Assembly (NCBI GenBank): GCA_964019415.1
Contig: OZ025871.1
Span: 8,624,713 to 8,688,712 of the forward strand
Length of the DNA: 64,000 nt
Direction of reading: 5' to 3'
Source of the DNA: Ianthella basta
Taxonomy: Eukaryota; Porifera; Demospongiae; Verongiida; Ianthellidae
Shown: one piece after another, positions 32,654 to 45,544 of the stretch
How the letters are laid out: each line of letters starts with the position of its first letter
How positions within the stretch are numbered: position 1 is the first letter of the stretch
Made by a program: the position numbers and the translations under genes
Notes under the pieces: generated by a model
What the model was told of the DNA's origin: nothing
The model's input: the letters and a program-made list of their open reading frames with translations, nothing else
The model's database searches: none

Positions 32654-33469
32654 TCTATATATATAAAGAAGGAGTGAGCAGAACGGTTGTTCGCGAACTC
32701 CTCCCGCGAGCAACGGCGCAGGGACACCAAACTTTCCCAGATTATGGACGCCACGCCCGGTCTCGCTCTAAGGGGGGCGACGTGCGCGAAGAAGCCCCTG
32801 CCGAGGAGCGCGCGGCGAAAAACCTCCAAACAAACGCCCGCCATCTTGGATTTACGGAGAAACTATACGGTTTTCCGCGCACGCTCCTATGCTGCCAATA
32901 CAAAAGAAGAACCCCAACCGTTGTTCGCGAACTCCTCCCGCGAACGTCGACTAAACGTGCCCAAACGTTCCCAACTGTCGCACGCTGTACCTCACATCAT
33001 TATAAGATGGTAGACGTGCTAAAATAAGCTGCTGCCAAGGAGCGCGCGGCGATAACCCATGCAGGATGAACCGACCGTTGGCCATCTTGGATCTTGAAGA
33101 AAGTATGCCGTATCCTAGGCGTTCGCGCAGGTGCGAGGATTGCACCCAAGCTAGCGCGATGCCGAAGCAGAGAAAAAGGAAAGGGGGTTGTCTCACACAC
33201 AGCTTTATACAACTATCAGCAAACCATCAGCTTTATACAACTATCCGTTGTTTGTCTACGGTGATCTTCCATGTAAATAGCACACATGGTAGGTCAGTCA
33301 CTGACATCACCAGGCCAGCCTGGACTATCCTTATCCAGAGCATGCATGACCAGCCAGTGCATTACTAGCTGGGGCCTGAGTAGCAATGGCATTACCAGCC
33401 TGTGTCCGAGCAGCTGGCATACGCTGAGCACGCGGAGAGACCCGCCCGAAGGGCAGGTCTCTCCGCTAG
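32654..33469 (+). mobile_element. Non-autonomous Helitron B, abutting A
   Basis: It starts with TCTATATATATAAAGAAGG directly after the CTAG of Helitron A and ends with the hairpin 'cccgcccgaagggcagg' and CTAG at 33466-33469. It is shorter than A because it lacks the AT-rich middle segment. The head-to-tail join without any spacer fits rolling-circle concatemers or repeated insertion at the same AT. Confidence 0.78.
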
Positions 33470-34796
33470 TTGTATATAAAGAAGGAGTGAGCAGAACGGT
33501 TGTTCGCGAACTCCTCCCGCGAGCAACGGCGCATGGACACCAAACTTTCCCAGATTACGGACGCCACACCCGGTCTCGATCTAAGGGGGGGCGACATGCG
33601 CTAAGAAGCACCTGCCGAGGAGTGCGCGGCAAAAAACCTCCAAACGACCGTCCGCCAACTTGGATTTACGGAGAAATTATACGGTTTTCCGCGCACGCTC
33701 CTATGCTGCCAATACAAAAGAAGAACCCAACTGTTGTTCGCGAACTCCTCCCGCGAACGTTGATGAAACGTGCCCAAACGTTCCCAGCCGTCGCACGCTG
33801 TACCTCGCATCAATATAAAGTGGTAGACGTGCTAAAAAAGCTAATGCCGAGGAGCGCGCGGCTAAAACCCAGGATGAACCGACCGTTGGCCATCTTGGAT
33901 CTTGGAAGAAAGTATGCCGTATCCTAGGCGTTCGCGCGCAGGTGCGAAGATTACACCCAAGCTAGCGCAATGCCGAAGCGGAAAAAAGGAAAGGGGGGTT
34001 GTCTCAATAACAGAAACCATCAGCTACTTACAACTATCCATTGTTTGTCTACGGTGATCTTCAATGTAAATTGCATGAACACATGGTAGGTCAGTCACAC
34101 TGACATCACCAGGCCAGCCTGGACTATCCTTTGCCAGAGCATGCATGACCAGCCAGTGCATTACTAGCTGGGGCCTGAGTAGCAATGGCATTACCAGCCT
34201 GTGTCCGACCAGCTGGCATATGCTGAGCACACGGAGAGACCCGCCTTTATGCACCTGGTGGTGAGACCAGGAATGTTGTTTATAGTGAAGTACTATAGCT
34301 AAAGGGTGTGTAAAAATGTTTCCTCCAAAAACAAGGGCAGATGTAAGGATGGTGCAGTGCGTACCTGCAAGGTATGGCAAAACCACCTGGCGGAAAAACC
34401 ATAGTAACAAGGAGGAGGGCCGGTCCATGCAAAGGGAGGGGGGGGGGGGGGGCAGTTGGTCCATGCAACAAGGAGGGCCGGTCCATACAAAACCCAGGTC
34501 ATTAACATGCGCTGACTTTGAATACGTTTTCACCATTCCTACATCTGCCAACATTTTGCTGCATTCCTTTGTACATTATATAGCTTATATTGCAGAAAGT
34601 CTGCATGGACATGGTAGGTCAGTCAGACTGACATCACCAGACCAGCCTGGACTATCCTTTGCCAGAGCATGCATGACCAGCCAGTGTATTACTAGCTGGG
34701 GCCTGAGTAGCAATGGCATTACCAGCCTGTGTCCAACCAGCTGGCATACGCCGAGCACGCGGAGAGGCCTGCCCAAAGGGCAGGTCTGTCCGCTAG
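33470..34796 (+). mobile_element. Non-autonomous Helitron C, interrupted near its 3' end
   Basis: It follows B directly, with a slightly altered 5' end (TTGTATATAAAGAAGG). Near 34245 the 3' hairpin is broken off and about 350 bases of other sequence follow, including an 18-base G run near 34437. A second copy of the last 190 bases with intact hairpin (gcctgcccaaagggcagg) and CTAG then ends at 34796. Confidence 0.68.
34437..34454 (+). repeat. Poly-G run
   Basis: About 18 consecutive G (one A near its start) inside the insert of Helitron C. It could form a G-quadruplex. Sequencing length errors are likely here. Confidence 0.85.
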
Positions 34797-35604
34797 TATA
34801 ATTATATGAACACATGCAAGATTGCTGATAAGACAATTACATTTTCCATATTATCATTACATACCATGCCTACAAAATCAGGACAATGATCATGAGTTAT
34901 AGTTAATGCTAAAATAATAGGTCATCTACATGCCATTTAATTACATAATTTATATGTATAATTATTGCATAGACAAGCACAACACTACTATAAAACTACA
35001 TACAATATACAGTATAAACCATACTAATGTATTCATGGTATAAATTCTGATCAACTGAAATTTGTTACTGCTGAGTCATCGCTACCTCTTCTCTCCTGTC
35101 CAAGTGTGCTCACCACTCCCTCACTCTCTGCTACTGTATAGTGTGTTTATGGATAGGTAAAGAGAACAACACAGAGAGGTGATGTAGGAGGTGATGGGTA
35201 GTTGTGTAAGACTAGCTAGGGCAGTCTCAAATGTGATGGAGATTGGCATACAAGATAGAGTCCAATGTACACTTGAACACACCTGGGCGTTCTGGGGAAG
35301 GGTGTGGCATGGGGAGTGGTCTGGTGAGGCCACTCTGAGGTGCTGGGCAAGTAAAACCACTTCCTATAGAGAAGGAGAGTGGAAAGACGAGAGAGGAAGT
35401 CAATTGGAGTGAACAAACACCGTGTGTTATACATGTATCTGTGGTGGTGTTACACATGTACCACACCAGTGTATTGTGGTGTGCATGGTGTGACCTGGAG
35501 GTCACACCACAATACACTTTGGTGGTGTACAAGTGTACAGTGAAGGGTGTGTATACCAAAACAATACTGTGTACCATTTAGACAACAATACTGTCAGTAC
35601 TCAC
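34797..35604. repeat. Duplicated NLR 3' region, left copy, non-exonic part
   Basis: 34985-35960 matches 47660-49130 (for example 'ctcttctctcctgtccaag', 'gatgtaggaggtgatgggta'). Near 35365 a minus-strand acceptor (cttctctatag) is followed by a Pro-rich frame GSGFTCPAPQSGLTRPLPMP ending at a possible CCCAG/GTGTGT donor. It could be one more exon, but the right copy lacks it. Confidence 0.5.
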
Positions 35605-35827
35605 TTGATGGAGAGAGGCGGATTCAGGGGAAGGTGTTATCATACTCATTAGTGTACTCCCCTGTTGTGAACATGTCTCTCTCATCAGGTGGTAGTCCTG
35701 ATAGCATGTCCTGGAATAGGTGTTTCTTCCAAAAGCAGTCGAGCAGTACAAACTCTGCTATGTTGTGCTGCTTTGAAACACCTTTCAATACTGACACACC
35801 AAATCTCACCAACAGTGAGTCTGACAC
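35605..35827 (-). pseudogene. NLR LRR-region exon, left copy, with in-frame TGA
   Basis: Between an acceptor (gattgttag) and a donor (TCAA/GTGAGT) the frame reads VSDSLLVRFGVSVLKGVSKQ, HNIAEFVLLDCF and DMLSGLPPDERDMFTTGEYT. It aligns along its whole length with the exon at 48826-49054. The codon TGC of that copy is TGA here (about 35624), cutting off the last seven codons before the donor. Either this copy is dead or it ends the protein early as a last exon. The helical, Leu-rich sequence fits the NLR C-terminal region. Confidence 0.65.
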
Positions 35828-36044
35828 CTAACAATCAAGGGAGGAGCAATGTAAGTCCAATGGGAATGGACATAAAACATAATATAATGCAAAACTAATG
35901 CACACACACTAATCTAACCCTCTACTGTGTATGTACCAGTGTCTGGTCCCCTTTTGCACAATGCCTTCCCTGAGATGCCCTCCCTCCATTCCTTTCACTT
36001 ACCACTTCCTTCACAGTATACAGCTACAAGTCACTGCACCAAAC

Positions 36045-36240
36045 ACCTTGGTTAACAACATTGGTAACTAGCTTGTTATTGCAGGAAAAGAGCTAGTTAA
36101 CAGGGTTTGTTAACTGCTAGACAAGAAACCTTGTTAAACACTGGAAACTGACAGAGTAGACAAGGAGTTAACAAGCCTGTTGTCTTGCAATAACAACTTT
36201 GTTAAACCTTGTTAACTCAAGCTCCAAGGTGTTATGTAAA
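36045..36240. repeat. Left subterminal repeats of the CACTA element
   Basis: At least seven GTTAAC-core words, several as AGTTAACA or CTTGTTA, lie in both orientations within 200 bases. The right end has the same arrangement. In CACTA elements such motifs bind the accessory or transposase protein. Confidence 0.7.
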
Positions 36241-36424
36241 CTATGAATATTGGTTTAGCTAGGAAGTACAGGTGATGAATATTCATAATTGAGAGGTTTG
36301 TACACCATTAATATAATTCTCCTATGAGCAACAGTTACTATTTATAGCAATGGATTGTCATGTGACAGCAATGAATATCAATAGAAGCAAGGCTTACAAG
36401 AAATAAAATAAGAGTCTGTTAAAA

Positions 36425-38289
36425 TGGCAGTTTCAGAGTCTAGTGTCAAGTGTCCAGGCAGGGGCACCAGCTGGAGGGAGCAGTCTACTGGGAGATGACC
36501 CAGTTCTTTGTTTAGAAGGCGGGTGATGGTGCTGTGATGCAAGTAAGCTGGCTTCTCGCCTTTCCTCCAGAGCTTTTACTAAGTCATTCAACTCTGAAAG
36601 ACAAAGACAGAAATATAATGGTAAAAGTTATGCTTATGCACAATTACTCCTGCAGGGTCAATTTGCTCTAAACCTACCGCTAGATCGCCAGGCAGGATGA
36701 TGTGACAGAAGTTCATCTTCCCCATCAGATGACTCATCTGTCATGTAATTGTTATCTACTTGCTCCCACTTCTCCCTTTCCTCTCCAGTTGCAATATGCT
36801 TACTGCACCGTATGTACAACTGCAGAAAGTTAGGATTTCAGCACAATGAGGTTAGTGTAATATAATACAAATCACACAGTAATAATAGTCATACCCTTCT
36901 TCTTCGTGCAGCTTTCCTCCTGCTTTTGACATCAGCCTCCACTTTATCTGCCATGTCACTTTGGCTCTCTCTCCACCCTCTTCGAAGTTTTTCAAACAAA
37001 CACGACATAGCTCCTACAGCAAATAGTCACAAATTGTGCAGCTAGCTACATACAAAACCAGAGCACTAAACATGCACACTCAACCATACTTTCAATCGTA
37101 GGTTTCCCATGTGCTTCTTCTTGACCCCTCAATTCTCTATAGAGCTCACACCTGACACGTTTGTTCAGTACTGAGTCGTATGTAAGAATTGAAATGAAGC
37201 TGTGTCCAACTGACATTCCATAGTCACTATATCATACATGTCCATGGATGCATGTCAAATATTGCAGACATTAATTTTGGATATAAGTATATCACACAGC
37301 TGTGGGACATGAAGCATGAGACATCTGGCAGTACACGTATGATATTATGTTGCCTCACCTCTTGGTAACGTCAAAAGAAATATCCATCGCTGTGTGCAGT
37401 GTTTGAACCAAGTTCTGAAATAGGAGAATTGCAGTAAAGGATGCACTGTTATATAACACTATCATTCATTGTAGCCAGGCTTTGCCTTTCTCTCTTTATG
37501 CAGGACTTACTGACAGTGTCCTTGGTATCCTCTCCCTATGTGATGATGGACAACACTGGCTACTCAGGTCTTGTATCTAATGTGAGATACAAGTATAAGT
37601 CCTTCAAAGCAAATGGATTTAACTAGCTGCAGGAACATGTGGAAGGCAGCTTGTGTAGCACGAAATTGCAAGCCAACCATTGGTGCATTTGGTCAATTTG
37701 CGCTTGCTGTTCCGTAGACACAGACCTGAAATGGTCTGCATCCTGCTTGAGCAAGTCGAACTGCTGCTGGAGGGCATTCAATGATGTAGCCTGCTCTGCT
37801 ACCATGTTGTCCAATGCCTGAGTGTCTTCATTGATGCTTTGGAATGAATACATTGGGTTCTAAGGAAACAGACAAAACAAATTAAGCATTCGTGCTATAG
37901 CTACATATTTGCATAATGTATTCTCAAAGTTGGTACCTAGTTTGCTAACTCACAGCAGAAAAGCTTGAAGGTCTTGCAACTGAAATCAATTAAAGAATGC
38001 ACAAAGATGGCTATAAAATAAAAGCTGAAAGTACCTACAGCTATTAAAACTCACATTCTTTATGACGCAGACTTACTTGGGGTAGAATGCCTATTTGCCT
38101 GTCTCCTTGCAGTTGGAGTGACTGGAGGCGTTGCTGTTGGTGCTGAGCCTAGGAAAGGTAGTTGCCAAACAATGACATTAAATGATCATTATTGAGCATA
38201 TTACACACAGTACAGATTGAAATTAACGTACTTGAAGTCGAACGAGAGTGACCATGGAAGCTAGCTGCCGAGAAGCCAGAGAAAGCCAT
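36425..38289 (-). CDS. Second gene of the CACTA element, coiled-coil/acidic protein (multi-exon)
   Basis: The minus-strand ATG at 38289 gives MAFSGFSAASFHGHSRSTS. Later exons, all with GT/AG borders, are 38148-38077 (APTATPPVTPTARRQANRHS), 37979-37954, from 37859 (a coiled-coil: INEDTQALDNMVAEQATSLN, then LQQQFDLLKQDADHF), and further exons to about 36440. These encode YGMSVGHSFISILTYDSVLN, a basic run KSRRKAARRRR, an acidic part DNNYMTDESSDGEDELL with HPAWRS, and a final ELNDLVKALEERREASL before the stop. The family is not one I can name with certainty. It looks like the accessory ORF that accompanies Tnp2 transposases in animal EnSpm elements. It shares a short upstream region with the plus-strand gene. 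Confidence 0.55.
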
Positions 38290-38420
38290 CTTACTAGATT
38301 GCAGTTCAAAGATCTATGGTTCAAATAACGCGCTACTCTAGCAGTGTATGCCCCTTTTGTGAAGTGCGCACGCGCAGATCTGCATGCGTGCACGTGCTAT
38401 GGTTTCGTACGTTCAACAAA

Positions 38421-38930
38421 ATGGCTGAAAGTACTCCGCGATCAAGTGTAGGTGCTCTTCTGTGCTTTTGTCCCCTCACTGTGACAGATGGTTGTCCAGG
38501 AACTCCTTCAGCGAGCACAAGGCTTTGTACTTTGTTCAGGAATTGAATGTTTAGAAAAGAGAAGCGAAGGTTAGAAGCTCATGCAGTGGACTTAGTTATA
38601 TTTTGCATCAAGCACCTTTAATGACCAATTTTCAGAGTTGTTCTCCCACTGTTGCCCTAAAAGTGAACCATGTAGCCTGCTTTACAACACCATGTCATCA
38701 GAATTGCTGTGATGTCTGAAGTTTCATCTCCTCTGTAGCAGTGTGAGGGAAGTGCAAGTAAGCGCCCTGCCATTGGGACTGAGTCTGAAGACGACATGTC
38801 ACTGATCGTGCAATCCCATTGTGATTTGGAATTTGACATTGGAACTGGCTCACCTGTTCTTGACTGTGACATGGAGACGGCTTTGTCCGACACGGATGCA
38901 AGTACCGACGCAGGAGACTTGGAAGCTACG
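38421..38930 (+). pseudogene. Degenerate extra copy of the transposase N-terminal module
   Basis: The sequence from ATG at 38421 (MAESTPRSSVGALLCFCP) matches the first exon at 39272 (CPHC..., HKALY, REAK), but the frame shifts inside. The exon 38742-38930 (GTESEDDMSLIVQ, LDCDMETALSDTDASTDAGD) is the acidic counterpart of 39559-39705. The Zn-finger plus acidic two-exon module is thus present twice in a row. Confidence 0.55.
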
Positions 38931-39271
38931 GTGAGTACCAGTATATTGTTGACTTGTGACTAGAAGCTGCCCAGTATACTGAGTACATTTCTATGTGAGA
39001 CACTAATTGGTGTCATAGGTAGCCATTGCTAATTGCCAGCTTACACTACTATGCATGGGAGCTTACCAGCCAGTAAATTCGTATACAGCAGTGGCGAAAC
39101 ATTGCAGAATAACGTACTTGAACTGGAACATCCATGGAAACTTGAAGAACTGAAAGGCATAGTGGCAAACATTGGAACACTCGGATTCAAAGTAACCGCG
39201 CTTTAGGGATCCACCCCTTTCTTACTGTGCACGTGCAAAATGACCTCAACTAGTCTCACCTCGTGGGTAAG

Positions 39272-42200
39272 ATGGCCTCCCCCGACCGTGGTTCCGTTGA
39301 CACTAGCGCGCTGAAACGACTGTGTCCTCACTGTGACTTTCACTTATCTAGGAGTGCCTACAATGACCACAAGGCTTTGTACTATCACCAAGAAACGTCA
39401 ACTTGGAAGAGAGAAGCTAAGGTGAGTTCTGTAACACTTTCATGCTGCCGACATCGATAATTTGCAGGTAGCTATATAGCTAAGCTTGGGAGGTTGTACA
39501 GGCTAACAACTGATTAGTATGATATATCTTAAATATTGCATTTGTATGTCAAATGTAGATACCTCAACTTGATGCACCTGAGCAACAAGATCGTGATGCA
39601 GGAAGTCTCGGTGGAAGCTACTACTGAAGATACTGAGCCGCAGCAAATCAGTGATGACAGAATGGATCCAGATTCTGATAAAGACAGCGACTGTAGCTCC
39701 ATGCCAGTGTGTTAATGTTGCAGCTGCATGTGCACATATTTTTTATTCTTACTGTCTAACTACTGTGGTGATGTAAGTTGGTCCTTCTTGTGTACCTGCA
39801 TACTAGGAACTTTCTGCATTCTCAGAAGATGAATATAATGCCAATGGAGATGAAACTGACCACATTGCTATTGGAGTTGATTATGTAGCTGATCCAGGCC
39901 CACATGTGCAGGATCTGCCCAGTGATGGTGCGCATGGCAATTCTGAAGGTGTGAATGCTGCCAACCAATTTGCAATTGCTCTGAAACCTTTTGCAGTGCT
40001 GATGCTACTGATTCAGAATTCTTACTCACTGTCTGATTCATGTGTCAGAATTCTCCTTATCAATATGTTAATGGCTATGCTAATCAAGATTGTCGGGTTG
40101 TCATTCAGGGTAAGCAGTTCGGATGTGCAATCATTCCTTGACATTTTTCCAATGACAGAACATTGACTTAGGACATTAGCTACCTGTACCAATGATGGAT
40201 TTGTCCAAGCTATTTGTTGTCCGAAATGCCTGAAGTTGTACAATCCACTTGCGAAATGGACAGTTTACTCACACTCAAAGGCAGAAGATTTTACATGCGA
40301 TCACATTGAGTTTCCCAACCATACACAACATTGGATGCGGAAAGAGTGCGGTGCGGTATTGCTACAGATCCGGTCATCAGGGTTAGCGTCATATTTGCGT
40401 CCCATTAAGATATTTCCGTACAGCGGCTTAATTGGTCCTCTGACTAATCTTATTCAAAGGCCTAAGGTATTAGGGCAGTGCAACCTATGGCCACCTTAGC
40501 AATAACCCTGCTGTAATGCTGGACATTTATGATGGAGAGATGTGGCAGAACTTCCTTTCTGCGCAGGGACGTCCATTTCTGTCACAGCCAAATAACCTTG
40601 CTCTGTCCCTGAACGTTGATTGGTTCCGACCGTTTAAACATTCTCAGTACGGAGTTGGCATTGTGTACTTCTGCATTCTGAATTTACCAAGAGAGATTAG
40701 ATACCTTCCACAAAACATCATAGTCGCAGGCATCATTCCTGGGCCGAAAGAGCCAGAGAAAGTAATGAATACGTATTTGGAGCCACTAGTAGATGATTTG
40801 AAGAAGCTTTGGAATGATGTTTACATTGAGGTGCCTACTCTTGCTGTTCCCGTTCGTGTCCGGGCAGCACTTCTATGTGTCACGTGTGACAAACCAGCTT
40901 GTAGAAAGGTTTGTGGATTCCTTGGGCATAATTCAAATCGTGCATGCTCCAAGTGCCTGCATGTCTTCCCTGGGGATGTCAGCAATGGCTTTGATTTCAG
41001 TGGCTATGATGTTATTCAGTGGCCGGAATGGGAAATTGGACAGCACCGCGATCACGTGAATTTGTCCAGAGCGGCGCAAACTGCTTCAGCTAGAAATTCA
41101 CTTGAAAGTGAACATGGCTCTAGGTATTCAGTTTTGTTAGATCTGTCGTACTTTGATATAGTGCATCAGCATGTTATTGACCCAATGCACAACCTGTTTT
41201 TGGGTATAGCAAAGCATACCGTGTTGATTTGGAAGGAAAGGTATTGGTCATCTGGCAACATTGCCGAGAAAATCCAAGAAATTGTCAATCGTTTTCAGGT
41301 GCCCAGTTCTGTTGGTAGAATTCCACACCAAATTTTAACAGGATTTTCTAGTTTCACAGCAGACCAGTGGAAGCACTGGGTCCTTATTTACAGCCTAATA
41401 GTTGTGGAGGGTAGAATTCCCAGTGTTGACTACAGCATGTGGACAAAGTTTGTGCAAACATGCTCAATTGTTTGCTCACCGGTGTTGCACAAGGAAGCGA
41501 TTACAAGGGCACACCAGCTTTTCATTGAATTCTGTACTGAGTTCCAGGACTTGTATGGAGGTTCAGTGTGCACAATTAACATGCATCTTTCCTGTCATTT
41601 GCACACTTGTTTGCATGACTATGGTCCATGCGGCACATACATTCTGGTGCTTCAGATTTGAGTACAGGAATGGGGAATTTGGTGCAATGCGCACTAACAA
41701 CCATTCTATTGAAGTGCAACTGATGCGCAGATTTAATAACAGCATGCAGCTTTTAGCTATTGCTCAATTTCTAGAGGGTGTACCTGGGGATTTCAGGTCT
41801 ACTTACAATGCACTAGTCAAGGGCAGGAAAGATAATCGAGGAACTGTGAACATCATCATACTTGGTCATACAGAGGGTCTCACCATGGAGTTTGTTGTGA
41901 AAGGTAATGGTTTTGTTGAGATCACTGGTTCAACTACTCTTCAGGCTTTAAGTCAGCCAGAATACAGGGAGCTAGAAGCAGTTTCTGCTAAGATCTTTGG
42001 ATTATTATTCAGGAGGTTATGTAGGGTATACAGTGAAGGAATGCAGGCGTCCTTTCTGGGGCAAAGGTATGGCTCACAGAACAGCCGACTGTTGAGGTTA
42101 GCCACGGTACAAGCCTTCATGTATTCAAGATCATTCAATTTTGCTATTAGTGTTCATGTGGGATATATTCAGTGCTTTCTGACACTTCAAGTTGAACTGC

Positions 42201-42436
42201 ATGACCGTGTGGAAAACATTCATTTTGCTGACGTGATGTGGCTTGATGACCACCCACACAATGCCTTTTTTCCAGAGCCTCTGAAGATGTGGTATGACCT
42301 TGCTTCTTCACGTTCATTCATTCCTGTTGCCTTCTTTATCACTAGAGTGGCCGTATTCAAGGAAACTATTGCCAACATAAAATCCATAGTTTCCGTACCA
42401 CCTGTCCACAGGCAAAATATGCAAAGTTGTACATAA
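39272..42436 (+). CDS. Tnp2-type (CACTA/EnSpm) transposase
   Basis: Exon 39272-39421 (MASPDRGSVDTSALKRLCPH with a CxxC...H finger and HKALYYHQETSTW) is followed by acidic exons 39559-39705 and 39807-40109. About 40190-40470 encodes CCPKCLKLYNP and HTQHWMRKECGA. The core at 40516-41661 has LDIYDGEMWQNF, LALSLNVDWFRPFKHSQYGV, LNLPREIRYLPQNIIVAGII with PGPKEP, a CxxC pair (LCVTCDKPACRKVCGFLGH), and DPMHNLFLGIAKH. These are the hallmarks of the Transposase_21/Tnp2 family with its DD(E) core. At about 41630 the frame shifts and continues as TFWCFRFEYRNGEFGAMRTN with NHSIEVQLMRRF to a stop at 42436. The shift, and uncertain splicing near 40110-40510, suggest an inactive copy of fairly recent origin. 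Confidence 0.82.
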
Positions 42437-42439
42437 TAT

Positions 42440-43790
42440 GCTATGGAGGCAGTTAACCCAGCCACACTTGTGCAGTGAGCGGGTAAACGCAGCCTCTCAC
42501 ACAGGATGATACATGACCTGCTTTTGCTCTGATTTTGTCCGTTAACTGACCATTATATTTATCTTTAGTGGTAGCACACTTGAGACTTGACATATATACA
42601 TCTTTCATGAGTGCGAGAGGGTGGTAGGGTGGGGGGTCAGCAAAGCAGTGCCACATTCTATATAGCGATGGTGCTGACTGTCACTCAGACTCACTGTCTG
42701 TGTGCAAGAGCACTGCCTAATCTGGTCTCGCTCTGCACTATATCTGAGAATTGTCCATGTTTTGCATGTCTGCGTAACATAATAATGAATAAATTATAGA
42801 AATTTTCAGGATATGTCTTGGAAATGTGGAATGTAAGTGAGTGCAGCAAAGGTTCCTGATATATAGATCAGATTTCGTGGAGCCAGGAAAATATATAATT
42901 ACACTGTGATCACCGACTCCTACTGCAGTAGGATGGAGAAATGCAAACATTGCACAACACCCTCAAAGTGGTACCAAATTGAAGCACTCATTGCACTGAA
43001 TGCATTGATGCAAGTCATCACTGGGATAACCCGTGTGTGCAGGAGTCAGAGGTCATTCGACGTCTGAGTGGAAACTGCAGAGAGCTGTGTCACCGGAACG
43101 ATGAAGGCGGTGAGGATGAAAATGCACAGGTGGGCTGTACCAATGATGTGGCATCGGATGGTGCGACCATCTGGTTCGTGCCATTTGCCGTTTGTGCAAT
43201 ACGCATATCGCCCATCTACTCGTTAGCCATTTTGAGGGTGGAGTCAAAAGTGCAAGAGTGGATGCGTCTCACTTGGATGCATGTGTCATGCAATTTGAAA
43301 GGGCATGGTTCTTAGCATGGGCTTTTAACATGCAAAAGCGTACAGTGATGGCAAAAATACACACGTACAGGTGTGCTTTACTTGGTTGCGGGAACGACAA
43401 AGCCAGTGATGATAAAGAAGCACTGGCATGCTCTACTTGGCCATTAGCTATTTGGAACATGAGTATATGGAGTCAAAAGCCTTTGTGTGAATGAGAATCA
43501 AGTAAAAATAAACACAGTTGGCCATATCACTAGGGGCATTGACTAATATTAGGTTAGGGTTAGGGTTAGGGTTAAAGTCAAGGGTAGGGTTGGGTAGGAT
43601 ATGGGTGGTTTTGTTTACAAACATGCATCACAAGGGGGATATCATAACTTTTGGTCATGCTAATGAGCCATAACTTCCTGTGCTACAACAGCAATGTCAT
43701 GCAAGTTTACATCAACTCCAATGCAAACGACACACATAAAGCGTGTTTCGGCCAATGCCAGGCCATCATCAGGTTTGCTGGGAGTGAAGT
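42440..43790. other. Interior of the CACTA element, no gene recognised
   Basis: No conserved frame is seen. At 43549-43575 there are about four TTAGGG units followed by degenerate ones, an interstitial telomere-like stretch. Confidence 0.5.
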
Positions 43791-43798
43791 GCAGATCT

Positions 43799-44231
43799 AC
43801 AGTATGTGACAATATAACGTTAATGTTCCATTCCCTTTTCGTTTCGTTGAAAATGAATGATTTGTCCGTTCTATGGTGCGTTGTACAGTCCGAAAGACGG
43901 AAATGAAAGTAACGGTTTAGTGTGCCGGAACAGTGGGGGAACAGAACGGTTCAGTGGGCCTCTAACGATTAGGCGCCGGCGAAAGGACTTCATGCGCATT
44001 CCTCGAGCTTGTCTGACAAGTAGTGATAGCAGCAGCACTCGCAGACATCGTATTCTCCCACTGGCACCCTTAACGCGCGGTGATATCAACGTATCAAACA
44101 ATCTGGAACCATTGCGTACGTCTTTCATTTGATTTGACCAATGGTACCGGGTGTTTCCCATCATTCTATAAAAACGGACGTTCTGTTCGTTTTATAAAAT
44201 GGAATATTAAAGTTATATTGTCACATACAAT
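43799..44231. mobile_element. Tc1/mariner-type MITE
   Basis: The ends TATGTGACAATATAACGTTAA and, inverted, TATGTGACAATATAACTTTAA match the termini of the Tc1-like element at 58575-59514. A TA precedes the left end. The body is about 430 bases and non-coding. It is nested in the CACTA element. Confidence 0.7.
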
Positions 44232-44631
44232 GTCAGCGTTCTGTTTACACGAAACACTGGAAATACGGAGCATGTTTTACCATTGTACGGTAGAAATACC
44301 CATTTATATGGAAAGATAGTATTGCACATCAGTGAATAGTAAATGATCAAGAGATTGAGTACAACGATTAAGAGATGGTTTGGTGGCAAATGAACGATTG
44401 AGATGGTTCGGCACAAACAAATGGTGGCCAACAGTTGGGCGCAGACAGGAGACTCGCGTACAAATAGTTTGTGCTCGCTCCAGTTATGTCCTGTACATCT
44501 CGGCTGCTTGTCAAGCACTCCAAATTTGCGCCAAACTGTTTCAACGGTGCCTGTGCAAATAGTCCCTATCTCGTACAAATCATTTTGTTCCATAACTGTT
44601 TCATTCTGCCTAACAACCATTCATACCTTAA

Positions 44632-45265
44632 CCCATTTGGGCCCAATTTCAAACTTCGCGCTCGTGTACTGTGAGCCTAACTTAAAAAATGGCGGCTACG
44701 TACAAGCCCCGTACTTTTGCTTTTCCGTGGCTTTCCTGGCTTTCCTAGCAAAATGTTGACATTAGGTGTTGCATTCCATGATGCTGTTTCTTAGAAAGGC
44801 TATGGGGTGTTCGTGGCCCAGCTCTAGTTTCTTCGCAAGTATGTGCTGCCGAAGAAGACGTCGAGAACGGTAAGCGAACATTTGTATTCTACTTGCTGGC
44901 ACTTCTGTGACCCAGAAAAGAACCTAGGAGCCGCTCTAGCTGCTGAACTATTTGTTTAACAGCCGACTGCATTCGTTCTTGTCGCTACGTGGTACGTGGT
45001 AGCTTTCTGGTCACACACCAAATTGGTGCGTAACTTCGCAAAACGTTCGGCACTTGATTGCGCGGCGCGAGAACGACCAGAAGAGACGGCGAGAGTCTGA
45101 AATGATGACCAAATGACTACTAGGCATGCTGTGAAAAGTTTGTACCATTCCTCCGTTCTTGGCAGCCAAACGAAGGGAAAGTTCGTCTTGACGCAAATCT
45201 GCTTCATTGGGCCTTAAGCGTATACAAATATTTGATGCAAATTTGCGTCTTTGGGCCCTAATGGG
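44632..45265. mobile_element. piggyBac-like MITE (634 bp), complete
   Basis: TTAA is found on both sides. The terminal repeats are CCCATTTGGGCCCAA and, inverted, CCCATTAGGGCCCAA. CCC...GGG ends at TTAA fit piggyBac. It has no transposase. A half copy in inverse orientation lies at 2947-3535. Confidence 0.75.
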
Positions 45266-45544
45266 TTAAAGACTAAAGGAAACAGAACAAAGAGAAAAGA
45301 GTACGAAACGGTCGATTTATTCCATCTAAACGGAACGGAACAAAAACAGAATGTTAACCTCACTGTCACATACAGTACAGTATGTGACAGTATAATATTA
45401 CTGTTTCACTCATTATTACGGCAAAGGTTAAACTGTACTACAGTTTACCTGTGTTTGTACCATTAATCTGCGTATAGGTAGCCTTACAGGCTGACATTTG
45501 CTTGTAAACAGTAACTATTTCTTCCATGTACATAGCTTAGGGCA

